A DNA stretch of 64,000 nt from NCBI RefSeq assembly GCF_014191305.1, contig NZ_JACHWJ010000003.1, positions 372,001 to 436,000 on the forward strand, written 5' to 3'. Within the stretch, counting starts at the first letter, position 1; each line of letters begins with the position of its first letter. Below are positions 32,015 to 39,550 of the stretch, piece by piece. The notes beneath the pieces were generated by a model. It was given only the letters and a program-made list of their open reading frames with translations, was not told where the DNA came from and did not search any database. Origin of the DNA: Pseudoclavibacter helvolus. Its GTDB lineage: Bacteria; Actinomycetota; Actinomycetes; Actinomycetales; Microbacteriaceae. The position numbers were made by a program, and so were the translations under genes.

Positions 32015-33019
32015 TCAGCGGACGGTGGTTGCGGCGGTGTCGAGCTCTACCGTGTCGAGTTGTGCGGTGGCGGCCTGCGGGTAGGTGGCGAGGCCCGCGG
32101 AAGCGAGGTAGTGCTCCGCGTCTTGGGCTGCGGCGCAGCCGGTGCCCGCAGCGGTGATCGCCTGCCGATACCGGAAGTCGACCAGGTCGCCTGCCGCGAA
32201 CACCCCGGGAAGGGAGGTGTGGGTGGTGGGTGCGCTCACGCGCACGTACCGGTTGTCGTCGACGTCGACCTGCCCGTCGACGAGCTCGCTGCGGGGGTCG
32301 TGCCCGACGGCGATGAACAGGCCCGTCGCGGACAGCTCGCCGAGCTCACCCGTGACCGTGTCGCGCAGGCGCAGCGATTCGAGGTGATCGGTGCCGACGG
32401 CCTCGAGCACCTCCGAGTCCCAGCGCACGGTGATGCGCGGGTTCGCGAACGCGCGATCCTGCATGATCTTCGACGCACGCAGCGAATCGCGGCGGTGGAT
32501 GAGCGTGACGCTGTTCGCGAAGCGAGTCAGGAACATCGCCTCCTCCAGGGCGGAGTCCCCACCGCCCACGACCGCGATGTCCTGGCCCTTGAAGAAGAAC
32601 CCGTCGCACGTCGCGCACCAGGACACCCCGTGCCCGGTCAATCGCTCCTCACCCGGAACACCGAGCTTCCGGTACGCGGACCCCATGGCCAGGACGATGG
32701 CGTGCGCCTCGAAGGTGCCCGAGTATCCGGTTTCGACGGTCTTGACCGGACCCTCGAGCTGCAACTCCGTGGCGTCGTCGATGACGATGCGCGTCCCGAA
32801 CCGCTCGGCCTGCTGCCGCATGTTCTCCATCAGGTCGGGGCCGAGGATGCCGGACGGGAAACCGGGGAAGTTCTCGACCTCCGTGGTGTTCACGAGGGCT
32901 CCGCCCGCTTCGACCGCGCTGGTGAGCAGCACCGGAGAGAGCCCTGCGCGGGCGAGGTAGATCGCAGCTGTGTACCCGGCGGGCCCGGAGCCGACGACGA
33001 TGACGTTCTCGACGCTCAC
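32015..33019 (-). CDS. trxB: Thioredoxin reductase of the ars operon
   Basis: 334 residues, low-molecular-weight type. FAD motif GSGPAG (11-16), redox-active pair CATC (Cys135, Cys138), NADPH motif [12 protein letters not shown], and [10 protein letters not shown] near the end. It reduces thioredoxin with NADPH and here most likely recycles the thioredoxin-coupled arsenate reductases encoded just upstream. GTG start overlaps the arsC stop (GTGA). Confidence 0.93.
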   Translation of the reverse strand: MSVENVIVVGSGPAGYTAAIYLARAGLSPVLLTSAVEAGGALVNTTEVENFPGFPSGILGPDLMENMRQQAERFGTRIVIDDATELQLEGPVKTVETGYSGTFEAHAIVLAMGSAYRKLGVPGEERLTGHGVSWCATCDGFFFKGQDIAVVGGGDSALEEAMFLTRFANSVTLIHRRDSLRASKIMQDRAFANPRITVRWDSEVLEAVGTDHLESLRLRDTVTGELGELSATGLFIAVGHDPRSELVDGQVDVDDNRYVRVSAPTTHTSLPGVFAAGDLVDFRYRQAITAAGTGCAAAQDAEHYLASAGLATYPQAATAQLDTVELDTAATTVR

Positions 33020-33696
33020 GCGCGGGAGCCTTCCAGCGCGATGGGGGTGACGCCGAGGCTGGCGAGCAGCTCGGTGACGTGCGTGTGGAGCTGGTCGCGG
33101 ATCACCCGCACCTCGTCGGCCCCGAGGCCGGAGGGGTCGGTGAGGTTCCAGTCCTGGTACTGCTTGCCGGGGTAGATCGGGCATGCGTCGCCGCAGCCCA
33201 TCGTGACGACAACATCCGCGGCCTGCACGACGTCGTCGGTGAGGGGCTTGGGGAATTCCTGGCCGAGGTCGAGGCCGAGCTCCGCCATCGCATCGACCGC
33301 TTCCGGGTGGAGGGTCTTCGCCGGTGCGGAGCCGGCGGAGCGCACGTGCACCTGGTCGCCCGCCAGCGCCTGCGTGAGGACGGCCGCCATCTGGGAGCGG
33401 CCTGCATTCTGCTCGCACAGGAACAGGATCTCCGGCACGGGCCGGGCGATGGCGCCCTTGGCTTGCGCGAGAGCAGTGAGACGCTCCTTCACGAACCTGG
33501 TGGTGTTGGTGATCAGGTGGGCTTTCACGGCGGAGGTGCGCAGGAGTGCCGCGTACGACTCGAGCACGTACCGCTCGACGGTCTCCCTGTTCAGGATGCC
33601 CGTGAACTGCTCGGCGAGCTGGTCGGCGAGGCGGTGCAGCGCCGCCTCGGGGTAGCTGAGGCCGGGCAGGCCCCTGCGCTGGCTGAGATCGGTCAT
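33016..33696 (-). CDS. arsC: Arsenate reductase with N-terminal three-helix extension
   Basis: 226 residues. About 1-85 is an added helical domain ([31 protein letters not shown]), then a low-molecular-weight phosphatase-type ArsC: P-loop CEQNAGRS (Cys94, Arg100), SAGSAPA, and the second redox region [19 protein letters not shown] with two cysteines. Similar extended ArsC proteins occur in Corynebacterium. Reduces arsenate to arsenite. Six bases after the preceding arsC. Confidence 0.9.
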   Translation of the reverse strand: MTDLSQRRGLPGLSYPEAALHRLADQLAEQFTGILNRETVERYVLESYAALLRTSAVKAHLITNTTRFVKERLTALAQAKGAIARPVPEILFLCEQNAGRSQMAAVLTQALAGDQVHVRSAGSAPAKTLHPEAVDAMAELGLDLGQEFPKPLTDDVVQAADVVVTMGCGDACPIYPGKQYQDWNLTDPSGLGADEVRVIRDQLHTHVTELLASLGVTPIALEGSRA

Positions 33697-33702
33697 GGTC
33701 GG

Positions 33703-34113
33703 CTACGCCTTCACGGAAAGCAGGTCAGCGATGAGCGCTTCGACGCGCTGCTTGATGTCGTCGCGGATGGGACGCACGGCCTCAATGCCCTGACCTGCGG
33801 GGTCGTCGAGCTTCCAGTCCTCGTAGCGCTTGCCAGGGAAGAAGGGGCAGGCGTCGCCGCAGCCCATGGTGATGACGACATCTGAGGCCTGCACGGCTTC
33901 CGTGGTCAGCACCTTGGGGGTGTTGCCCGCGATATCGATGCCCTCTTCGGCCATGGCCTCGACGGCGACGGGGTTGATCTGGTCTTTCGGCTCGCTCCCG
34001 GCCGAGAGCACCTCGATGCGCCCGCCGGCGAGGGCGGTGAGATAGCCGGCGGCCATCTGGGAGCGGCCAGCGTTGTGGACGCAGACAAACAGCACGGAAG
34101 GTTTCTTGGACAT
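33703..34113 (-). CDS. arsC: Arsenate reductase, thioredoxin-coupled
   Basis: 136 residues, a standard ArsC of the low-molecular-weight phosphatase fold. P-loop CVHNAGRS (Cys11, Arg17), SAGSEP, and [26 protein letters not shown], where the two cysteines of GCGDAC carry out the disulfide cascade resolved by thioredoxin. Thirty-three bases after acr3. Confidence 0.95.
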   Translation of the reverse strand: MSKKPSVLFVCVHNAGRSQMAAGYLTALAGGRIEVLSAGSEPKDQINPVAVEAMAEEGIDIAGNTPKVLTTEAVQASDVVITMGCGDACPFFPGKRYEDWKLDDPAGQGIEAVRPIRDDIKQRVEALIADLLSVKA

Positions 34114-34146
34114 CAGGGGCCTTTCAAAGGGCTGGGTGGAGCGGGG

Positions 34147-35241
34147 TCAGACGAGGGTGGTCGACGATGCAGCGGGTGCCGGGGTGGCTGCTGCGGCGGG
34201 GAAGAGTCGCGGGCGCAGCCAGAGCGCGACGTAGACGAGGGCGACGAGTACGGGCACCTCGATCAGCGGGCCGACGATGCCCGCGAGGGCCTGCCCGCTG
34301 GTCGCGCCGAACGTGCCGATGGCGACCGCGATGGCGAGCTCGAAGTTGTTGCCAGCCGCGGTGAACGCGAGCGTCGTGGTGCGCTCGTAACCGAGACCCA
34401 CGAGTTTCCCGAGCCCGAAGCCGAGGAGGAAAGTAACGGCGAAGTAGATGAGCAGCGGCAGAGCGATGCGTGCGACGTCCCAGGGGCGGTCGATGACCTG
34501 CTGCCCCTGGAGGGCGAAGAGCATGACGATGGTGAACAGCAGCCCGTAGAGCGCGAACGGGCCGACCCTGGGCAGGAACCGGGACTCGTACCAGTCGCGG
34601 CCTTTTGTGGATTCCCCGATGCGCCGAGACAGGTAGCCGGCGAGCAGCGGGATGCCGAGGAACACGAGCACGCTCAGGGTGATCGCCCAGAACGAGAAGT
34701 CCGCGCTGGTCGTGGGCAGGCCCAGCCAGGACGGGAGCAGTTGCAGGTAGAACCAGCCGAGCGCCCCGAACATGATGACCTGGAATACGGAGTTCAGCGC
34801 CACGAGGAACGCGGCCGCTTCCCGGTCCCCGCAGGCGAGGTCGTTCCAGATGAGCACCATCGCGATGCAGCGAGCAAGTCCCACGATGATGAGCCCGGTG
34901 CGGTACTCGGGCAGGTCCGGCAGCAGCAGCCATGCAAGGGCGAACATGAGGGCGGGTCCTACGAGCCAGTTCATGACGAGCGAGGAGATCAGGAGCTTCC
35001 GGTCACCGGCGACGGCTCGGGCATCCGAGTAGCGGACCTTCGCGAGCACCGGATACATCATCACCAGCAGCCCGATGGCGATCGGGACGCTCACCGAGCC
35101 GATCTCGAACGCGTGCAGCGCTTCCCCGACGACGGGGACGAATACCGCGAGAGCGAGGCCGAGGGCCATGGCCGCGATGATCCAGACCGGCAGGAACCGG
35201 TCCGTGGTGCCGAGCTTGACGGGCGGGGTGACAGCAGTCAT
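34147..35241 (-). CDS. acr3: Arsenite efflux pump, ACR3 family
   Basis: 364 residues with ten predicted membrane helices. Signature segments: VLAKVRYSD, GLARCIAMVLIWNDLACGDRE (Cys125 and Cys137), and LAFTAAGNNFELAIAVAIGTFG. Exports arsenite produced by the reductases downstream. First gene of the leftward ars operon, divergent from arsR. Confidence 0.96.
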   Translation of the reverse strand: MTAVTPPVKLGTTDRFLPVWIIAAMALGLALAVFVPVVGEALHAFEIGSVSVPIAIGLLVMMYPVLAKVRYSDARAVAGDRKLLISSLVMNWLVGPALMFALAWLLLPDLPEYRTGLIIVGLARCIAMVLIWNDLACGDREAAAFLVALNSVFQVIMFGALGWFYLQLLPSWLGLPTTSADFSFWAITLSVLVFLGIPLLAGYLSRRIGESTKGRDWYESRFLPRVGPFALYGLLFTIVMLFALQGQQVIDRPWDVARIALPLLIYFAVTFLLGFGLGKLVGLGYERTTTLAFTAAGNNFELAIAVAIGTFGATSGQALAGIVGPLIEVPVLVALVYVALWLRPRLFPAAAATPAPAASSTTLV

Positions 35242-35253
35242 GAAGCTCCAGAG

Positions 35254-35311
35254 AGATATTGATCTCGGTCGATATTGATGCGGATCGATACGAGTATGGC
35301 TAGGGTATCGA
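35254..35311. promoter_or_regulatory. ArsR operator region between acr3 and arsR
   Basis: Two direct copies of ATATTGAT (35256-35263 and 35272-35279) and an inverted pair TCGATAC/GTATCGA (35285-35291 and 35305-35311) fill the short divergent gap. AT-rich ATA-containing dyads are typical ArsR sites; both operons are probably controlled here. Confidence 0.5.
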
Positions 35312-35341
35312 TGACTGTCAATTTCCTTGGAGGACGTTCAG

Positions 35342-35713
35342 ATGTCGTTCACACAACTCCTGCCGCTCACCGACGTGACCGCCTGCTGCGAGCCCCTCAC
35401 CGACGAGGCGATCTCCGCGGAGAACGCCGAGAAGCTCGCCCGCACCCTCAAAGTCATCGCCGACCCGGCCCGACTGCGGCTCATCTCGATGATCGCGGCG
35501 CAGGAGAAGGCGGAGGCGTGCGCCTGCGACCTCACGGAGCCGCTCGGACTCGGGCAGCCCACCGTCTCCCACCACCTGAAGATCCTGGTCGAGGCGGGCA
35601 TCCTCGCCCGCGAGAAGCGCGGCTCGTGGGCCTACTTCAGTCTCGTCCCTGGCGCGCTCGACTCGCTCGCCGCCCTCCTCACCAGCAACGAACTCACCGG
35701 AGCGACCCGATGA
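35342..35713 (+). CDS. arsR: ArsR-family arsenic repressor
   Basis: 123 residues. Winged helix with LKVIADPARLRLISMI, GLGQPTVSHHLKILVEAGIL and REKRGSWAYFSL. Candidate arsenic ligands are a Cys pair near the N-terminus (TACCEP, 15-16) and the ACACDL cysteines in the alpha-3 region, as in the corynebacterial type rather than the E. coli CxCxxC type. Ribosome site GGAGG before the ATG at 35342. Overlaps the next gene by four bases. Confidence 0.93.
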   Translation: MSFTQLLPLTDVTACCEPLTDEAISAENAEKLARTLKVIADPARLRLISMIAAQEKAEACACDLTEPLGLGQPTVSHHLKILVEAGILAREKRGSWAYFSLVPGALDSLAALLTSNELTGATR

Positions 35714-36117
35714 CCACCAGTCCTCGCAACATCGTCTTCGTCTGCCAGAAGAACGGCGGCAAGTCGCAGATGGCCGCAGCGCTCATGCGCTCCGTCGCCG
35801 GCCCCGAGGTGCACATCACGTCTGCGGGCACCAAGCCCGGCGCTGCTCTCAATCAGCAGTCCGTGGACTCGCTCGCCGAGATCGGCGTGAGCGTCGGAGA
35901 CGAGCATCCGAAGCAGCTCACGCCGGAGATGATCGACGCGGCCGACCTCATCGTCGTGCTCGGCGCAGAAGCGCGCGTCCCCGAGACGCCTGGTGTGGAG
36001 ATCGAGACGTGGATCACGGACGAGCCCTCCGAGCGCGGCATCGAAGGCCTGGAGCGCATGCGCCTCGTGCGGGACGACATCAGAGCGCGCGTCAGCGATC
36101 TGCTGACGCGCCTCTGA
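35710..36117 (+). CDS. Arsenate-mycothiol transferase type ArsC
   Basis: 135 residues. The P-loop is CQKNGGKS (Cys12) with Lys in place of the usual Arg, followed by QMAAALMRS and SAGTKPG. The CGDAC redox pair of thioredoxin-type ArsC is absent. Both features match the mycothiol/mycoredoxin-dependent ArsC1/2 of Corynebacterium glutamicum, so this enzyme probably forms an arseno-mycothiol adduct. Cotranscribed with arsR (ATGA). It gives the locus a second, mycothiol-based reduction route. Confidence 0.85.
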   Translation: MTTSPRNIVFVCQKNGGKSQMAAALMRSVAGPEVHITSAGTKPGAALNQQSVDSLAEIGVSVGDEHPKQLTPEMIDAADLIVVLGAEARVPETPGVEIETWITDEPSERGIEGLERMRLVRDDIRARVSDLLTRL

Positions 36118-36164
36118 CGCCTGCACGCGAGCTCGTGCCAATGTTCGCGGCCTGCATCCGTCGT

Positions 36165-36503
36165 TCAGGCGAGGCTCAAGAAGAGCTTCTCCAACTCATC
36201 GACAGTGAGCTTCTTGGAGGCTGACTTCTCGACCGGGAGTGCCGCTCCAGCGGGATCCTCGGGTGCTTCGTGCTCATCGACAAGGCACTCGCGAAGCGCG
36301 GTGGAAATGATGAGGAATCCCGCCCTGTCGATTGCGCTCGACACCGCCGAGAGCTGAGTGACCACTTCTCTGCAGTCGCCGCCCCGGTCGATGGCGGCGA
36401 TCACCGCTGCGAGCTGGCCGTGCGCGCGGGAGAGGCGGCTTCTGACCTTCCGCATCGCCTGGGCGTCGTGGAGGGTGCCAGCTTCGGCTGTCTGCTCGGT
36501 CAC
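36165..36503 (-). CDS. CsoR/CstR-like repressor
   Basis: 112 residues, DUF156 helical bundle: RLSRAHGQLAAVIAAIDRGGDCREVVTQLSAV. Cys44 and Cys73 are kept, but the position four before the second Cys, His in copper-sensing CsoR, is Ala69 (ALREC). Two cysteines without the His are what persulfide-sensing CstR proteins have. The C-terminal 35 residues are an extra helical tail. It is the third gene of an operon with rhodaneses and a CoA-disulfide-reductase-like enzyme, supporting a sulfur role. GTG start overlaps the rhodanese stop. Confidence 0.82.
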   Translation of the reverse strand: MTEQTAEAGTLHDAQAMRKVRSRLSRAHGQLAAVIAAIDRGGDCREVVTQLSAVSSAIDRAGFLIISTALRECLVDEHEAPEDPAGAALPVEKSASKKLTVDELEKLFLSLA

Positions 36504-36799
36504 GGGCGCTCGAGGGGAAGTTGCTCGTCGATCCAGGCCTGCGTGCCTCCCGTGACATTGGTGGCGTCGATGCCGAGGCCAGTGAAGAGCTGAGTCGCCT
36601 TCGCGCTGCGACCGCCGGCCTGGCAGATCACGTGCACTGGAGTGTCGCGGGGCACGCTCTGCAGGTTCTCCTGGAGTGTCGACAGGGGCAGGCTCACGGC
36701 GCCGGGAACGTGCCCCGTCGCATACTCGTCCGCCTCGCGAACGTCGATGACGACGGCGTCGTCAAGGTGTGCGAGCCGGTCTACGGTGATGGTGTTCAT
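36500..36799 (-). CDS. Single-domain rhodanese
   Basis: 99 residues. VIDVREADEYATGHVPGAVSLPL and the active loop CQAGGRS (Cys59) followed by LFTGLGIDATNVTGGTQAW. Transfers or carries sulfane sulfur. Overlaps both neighbours by four bases. Confidence 0.93.
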   Translation of the reverse strand: MNTITVDRLAHLDDAVVIDVREADEYATGHVPGAVSLPLSTLQENLQSVPRDTPVHVICQAGGRSAKATQLFTGLGIDATNVTGGTQAWIDEQLPLERP

Positions 36800-38469
36800 G
36801 ATGCCCTCCGGGGTGTTGTGTCGGCTTCTGGTGCGGATTCGGTGCCGTGACTCCAGGTGAGCCAGCCGCCATCGAGGTTACGGACCTCGTACCCGAGCTG
36901 GCTGAGGAGGCGTGCGGCCGTGTGTCCTCGTTGCCCCACCTGGCAGTGCACGATGATCGGACGATCCGGCAGCTCTGTGTGACGCGCGCGCAGCTCATCG
37001 AGAGGGATGTTGACGGCGCCTGGAATCGCCCCAGCCGCGTACTCGTCGTGGCTTCGCACATCGACGAGGTGGGCACCTGCTGCGAGGGCCTCCGAGAGCT
37101 CGTGCCACTGCACGGAAACGGCCGTCCCGGTGGCATGGTTCTCGGCGATGTAGCCGAGCAGGTTGATCGGATCCTTCGCGGAGCCGTACTGCGGTGCGTA
37201 GGAGAGCTCGAGACGGGACAACCCGCTGGCCGTGATGCCCGCGCTCATGGCGACGGAGATGACGTCCATGCGCTTGTCGACGCCGTCCCTGCCGACGATC
37301 TGCGCGCCGAGGATCTTGTCGGATGTTGGATCGACGAGCAGCTTCATCGACATCTGCTGGGCCCCCGGGTAGTAGCCAGCGTGTGACATCGGGTGGGAGT
37401 GAATGACTCGGTGCGCTCTGCCGGACGCTCGCAGTCGACGCTCGTTCCATCCGATGCTGGCGGCAGTTGCGCCGAACATGCCGATGATCGCGGTGCCAAG
37501 TGCTGGAGCCGCGGGGTGCGCTCGGTGGGCCGCGATGTCGTCTGCGGCCGCTCGACCGTGCCGATTGGCGAGGCCCGCCATCGTCACAAGCGTCGCCTCC
37601 CCGCTGACGTGGTCGATCTTCTCGACGCCGTCACCCACGGCCCAGACGGAGGGGTCGCTCGTTCGCTGGTGTGCATCCACTTCGATTCCGCCTGTCGGGC
37701 CGAGTCGGAGGCCTGCTCCGCGAGCTAGGGAGGTGGCCGGACGGACGCCACCGGCCGTGACGACAAGGTCAGCTCGGATCATGCTCCCGTCACTCAACTC
37801 CACGTGGCCTCTCGCCCCCTTGGCCACGGTCGTCCTGGTGCGCACGCCGATGCCTGCGTCACGGAGCTCACGCAGGATCGGGGCGGTCATCTCACTATCG
37901 AGCGGTGCGAAGATCTGCGCACTCCGCTGGATCAGCGTGACGTGCGCGCCGCGCCTGCGCAGGTTCTCGGCGGCCTCGAGGCCGATGAACCCGGCCCCGA
38001 TGACGACGGCGTGCAGGTCCGAAGGTGTCTCCAACTGCCCGAGGGTCGCCATGATGGCGTCGACATCTGGAATCGTGCGCAGGTCTCGAGTGGGGACGTC
38101 GCCCAGATCGAGGCCAGGGGAGCTCTCGGCGCCAGCGGCCAGGACAAGCTCGTCGTAGTGCTCCACGTACACGTCGCCCGTTCGGAGCGATGTGACGGTC
38201 ACGGTGTGCGCGATGGGGTCGATTGAGGTGACCTCGTGGAGCACGCGCACGTCGAGGTCGAAGCGAGCGCGCAGGGTCCCTGGCGTCTGCAGAAGCAGCG
38301 CCGAGCGCTCCGGGACGACGCCGCCGATGTAGTACGGCAGGCCGCAGTTCGCGAACGACACGTACTCGCCTCGCTCGAAGACGATGATCTCTCGCTGCTC
38401 GTCGAGTCGACGCAAGCGAGTCGCCGCGGACATGCCTGCGGCGACTCCGCCGATGATGATTGTTCGCAT
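36796..38469 (-). CDS. CoA-disulfide reductase/rhodanese fusion (CoADR-Rhd)
   Basis: 557 residues. N-terminal pyridine nucleotide-disulfide oxidoreductase: GGVAAGMSAATRLRR, active Cys42 in SFANCGLPYYIGG (the single-Cys CoADR type), NAD-binding VVIGAGFIGLEAAENLRRRGAHVTL, and WAVGDGVE. C-terminal rhodanese domain (about 465-545) with HCQVGQRG. Such fusions reduce CoA persulfide or polysulfide. The ATG at 38469 touches the edge of a large palindrome whose -10 (TATATT) lies six bases away, so the mRNA is leaderless and repressible. Confidence 0.92.
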   Translation of the reverse strand: MRTIIIGGVAAGMSAATRLRRLDEQREIIVFERGEYVSFANCGLPYYIGGVVPERSALLLQTPGTLRARFDLDVRVLHEVTSIDPIAHTVTVTSLRTGDVYVEHYDELVLAAGAESSPGLDLGDVPTRDLRTIPDVDAIMATLGQLETPSDLHAVVIGAGFIGLEAAENLRRRGAHVTLIQRSAQIFAPLDSEMTAPILRELRDAGIGVRTRTTVAKGARGHVELSDGSMIRADLVVTAGGVRPATSLARGAGLRLGPTGGIEVDAHQRTSDPSVWAVGDGVEKIDHVSGEATLVTMAGLANRHGRAAADDIAAHRAHPAAPALGTAIIGMFGATAASIGWNERRLRASGRAHRVIHSHPMSHAGYYPGAQQMSMKLLVDPTSDKILGAQIVGRDGVDKRMDVISVAMSAGITASGLSRLELSYAPQYGSAKDPINLLGYIAENHATGTAVSVQWHELSEALAAGAHLVDVRSHDEYAAGAIPGAVNIPLDELRARHTELPDRPIIVHCQVGQRGHTAARLLSQLGYEVRNLDGGWLTWSHGTESAPEADTTPRRAS

Positions 38470-38503
38470 GTGAGCAATATACCCCATGGGGTATATTGCT
38501 CAC
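38470..38503. promoter_or_regulatory. 34-bp perfect palindrome: operator and paired promoters
   Basis: A perfect 34-bp dyad centred on CCATGG. Its core ATACCCCATGGGGTAT is the class of G/C-tract site bound by CsoR/CstR repressors. Each arm contains TATATT, oriented so that one reads left as the -10 of the leaderless CoADR gene and the other reads right towards the Cys-rich small gene. One repressor tetramer could shut off both directions. Confidence 0.85.
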
Positions 38504-38546
38504 TCAGGTGGGCCACTGGAGCCACCACGAGCAGAGGAGAGTCAGG

Positions 38547-38720
38547 ATGTGTCGACGAACGACATGCCGCACCTGCGGCAAGGCGAGCTGGGCGGGGTGC
38601 GGTGCGCACGTCGACGAAGTGCTCCGGGGTGTTCCGCGGTCAGAGCGGTGCGCGGGGCACGAGAAACCCGAACGCGGTGGCGGCTTCTTTGCTCGACTTC
38701 TCGGGCGCTCCGGACGCTGA
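38547..38720 (+). CDS. Small Cys-rich protein divergent from the CoADR operon
   Basis: 57 residues, too short for most gene finders. It starts MCRRTTCRTCGKASWAGCGAH, with four cysteines in a C-x4-C-x2-C-x7-C layout and a fifth at SERCAGH, a likely zinc ribbon or sulfur/metal binding site; I recognise the TCRTCGKxxWAGCGxHVDxVxRGVP pattern as a small family widespread in actinobacteria. The C-terminus ends in GGGFFARLLGRSGR. It is preceded by an AGGAGAG site and reads away from the palindromic operator, so it is probably co-regulated with the rhodaneses. Confidence 0.75.
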   Translation: MCRRTTCRTCGKASWAGCGAHVDEVLRGVPRSERCAGHEKPERGGGFFARLLGRSGR

Positions 38721-38990
38721 GGGGATGGAGGGCGTCGCCGACGACGTTGCGGCGTCAACCGCAGTGCCGACGTCGAGCGCCTCCTGTTCGGTCTTGTCCT
38801 CCAAGGGCTGCATGTATCGGTCTCCGCGAAAGCGCCGATCAGGGTGGGGTCGTGCCGACTCCGTACTCATGCTTGCGGGGCGCGTCGGGCTAGTAGGTCT
38901 CGCGACTGCCCTCGCTGTCTGATGGCGCAACGTCTTTTCGCGCTCCTCGAGGAGTACCTGGTAGTCGAGTGATTCGTGCATGACAGGCAT
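38640..38990 (-). CDS. Hypothetical small protein, uncertain
   Basis: 116-residue ORF overlapping the end of the Cys-rich gene on the opposite strand. The first 55 residues (ESLDYQVLLEEREKTLRHQTARA) look like a genuine helical start, the rest is Ser/Ala/Pro-rich. No family recognised and no clear promoter. It may be real with a shorter 3' end. The interval to the MerR gene holds nothing else I can identify. Confidence 0.35.
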   Translation of the reverse strand: MPVMHESLDYQVLLEEREKTLRHQTARAVARPTSPTRPASMSTESARPHPDRRFRGDRYMQPLEDKTEQEALDVGTAVDAATSSATPSIPSASGAPEKSSKEAATAFGFLVPRAPL

Positions 38991-39021
38991 GCGATGATCA
39001 GGACACGTCTAGCCGGTGGTC

Positions 39022-39393
39022 CTACTCCAGGGCAGCGAGGCGTTCCACGAACTCGTCGGCGGCGGCTACCTGTTTGCGGAGCTTCGCCTGGCGTTCAAGC
39101 GCTTCAGCGCGAATCTCATCCAGTCGGGCCCGGTTTTCGGTGTCCTCCGGGTGCGCCTCGAGCTCGTCGACGACGTCCAGCAGCTCTCGCATCTGCTCCA
39201 GGCTGTAGCCCAGCGGCTTCATGCGGCGGATGAGCAGCAACCGCTCTTCGTCCTCAGCGGTGTAGAGGCGGAACCCGCCCTCGGTGCGGGCCGAGGGCAC
39301 AAGCAACCCGATCTCGTCGTAGTGGCGCAAAGACCGAATCGACATGCCGGTGCGGTCGGCGAGCTTGCCGATCTGCATCGTTTCCTCGGTCAT
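39022..39393 (-). CDS. MerR-family regulator
   Basis: 123 residues. MQIGKLADRTGMSIRSLRHYDEIGLLVPSARTEGGFRLYTAEDEERLLLIRRMKPLGYSL is a typical MerR HTH and wing; a dimerisation helix follows (about 75-115). No metal-binding cysteines, so it senses something else. It diverges from the SulP gene with about 150 bases between. The ATG at 39393 has AGAGGGG upstream. Confidence 0.92.
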   Translation of the reverse strand: MTEETMQIGKLADRTGMSIRSLRHYDEIGLLVPSARTEGGFRLYTAEDEERLLLIRRMKPLGYSLEQMRELLDVVDELEAHPEDTENRARLDEIRAEALERQAKLRKQVAAADEFVERLAALE

Positions 39394-39405
39394 CTCGTGC
39401 CCCTC

Positions 39406-39434
39406 TTGGCTTAACTCTCACGTTACGGTAGGTT
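39406..39434 (+). promoter_or_regulatory. Likely promoter of the SulP gene
   Basis: TTGGCT (39406-39411) and TAGGTT (39429-39434), 17 bases apart, with an imperfect dyad in the spacer, just upstream of merR on the other strand. A MerR protein would normally bind such a spacer. Confidence 0.4.
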
Positions 39435-39550
39435 TGTGCGAGCTCGCGGTTCTCCGCGATCCTCTCACTCTTTCCGAGATGCTCAGGCTCTCGCGGTGCG
39501 CAACGGAGCGTGCTCCCTCGTCCTATTCCCGCACCCACCGAGGAGCTCCC

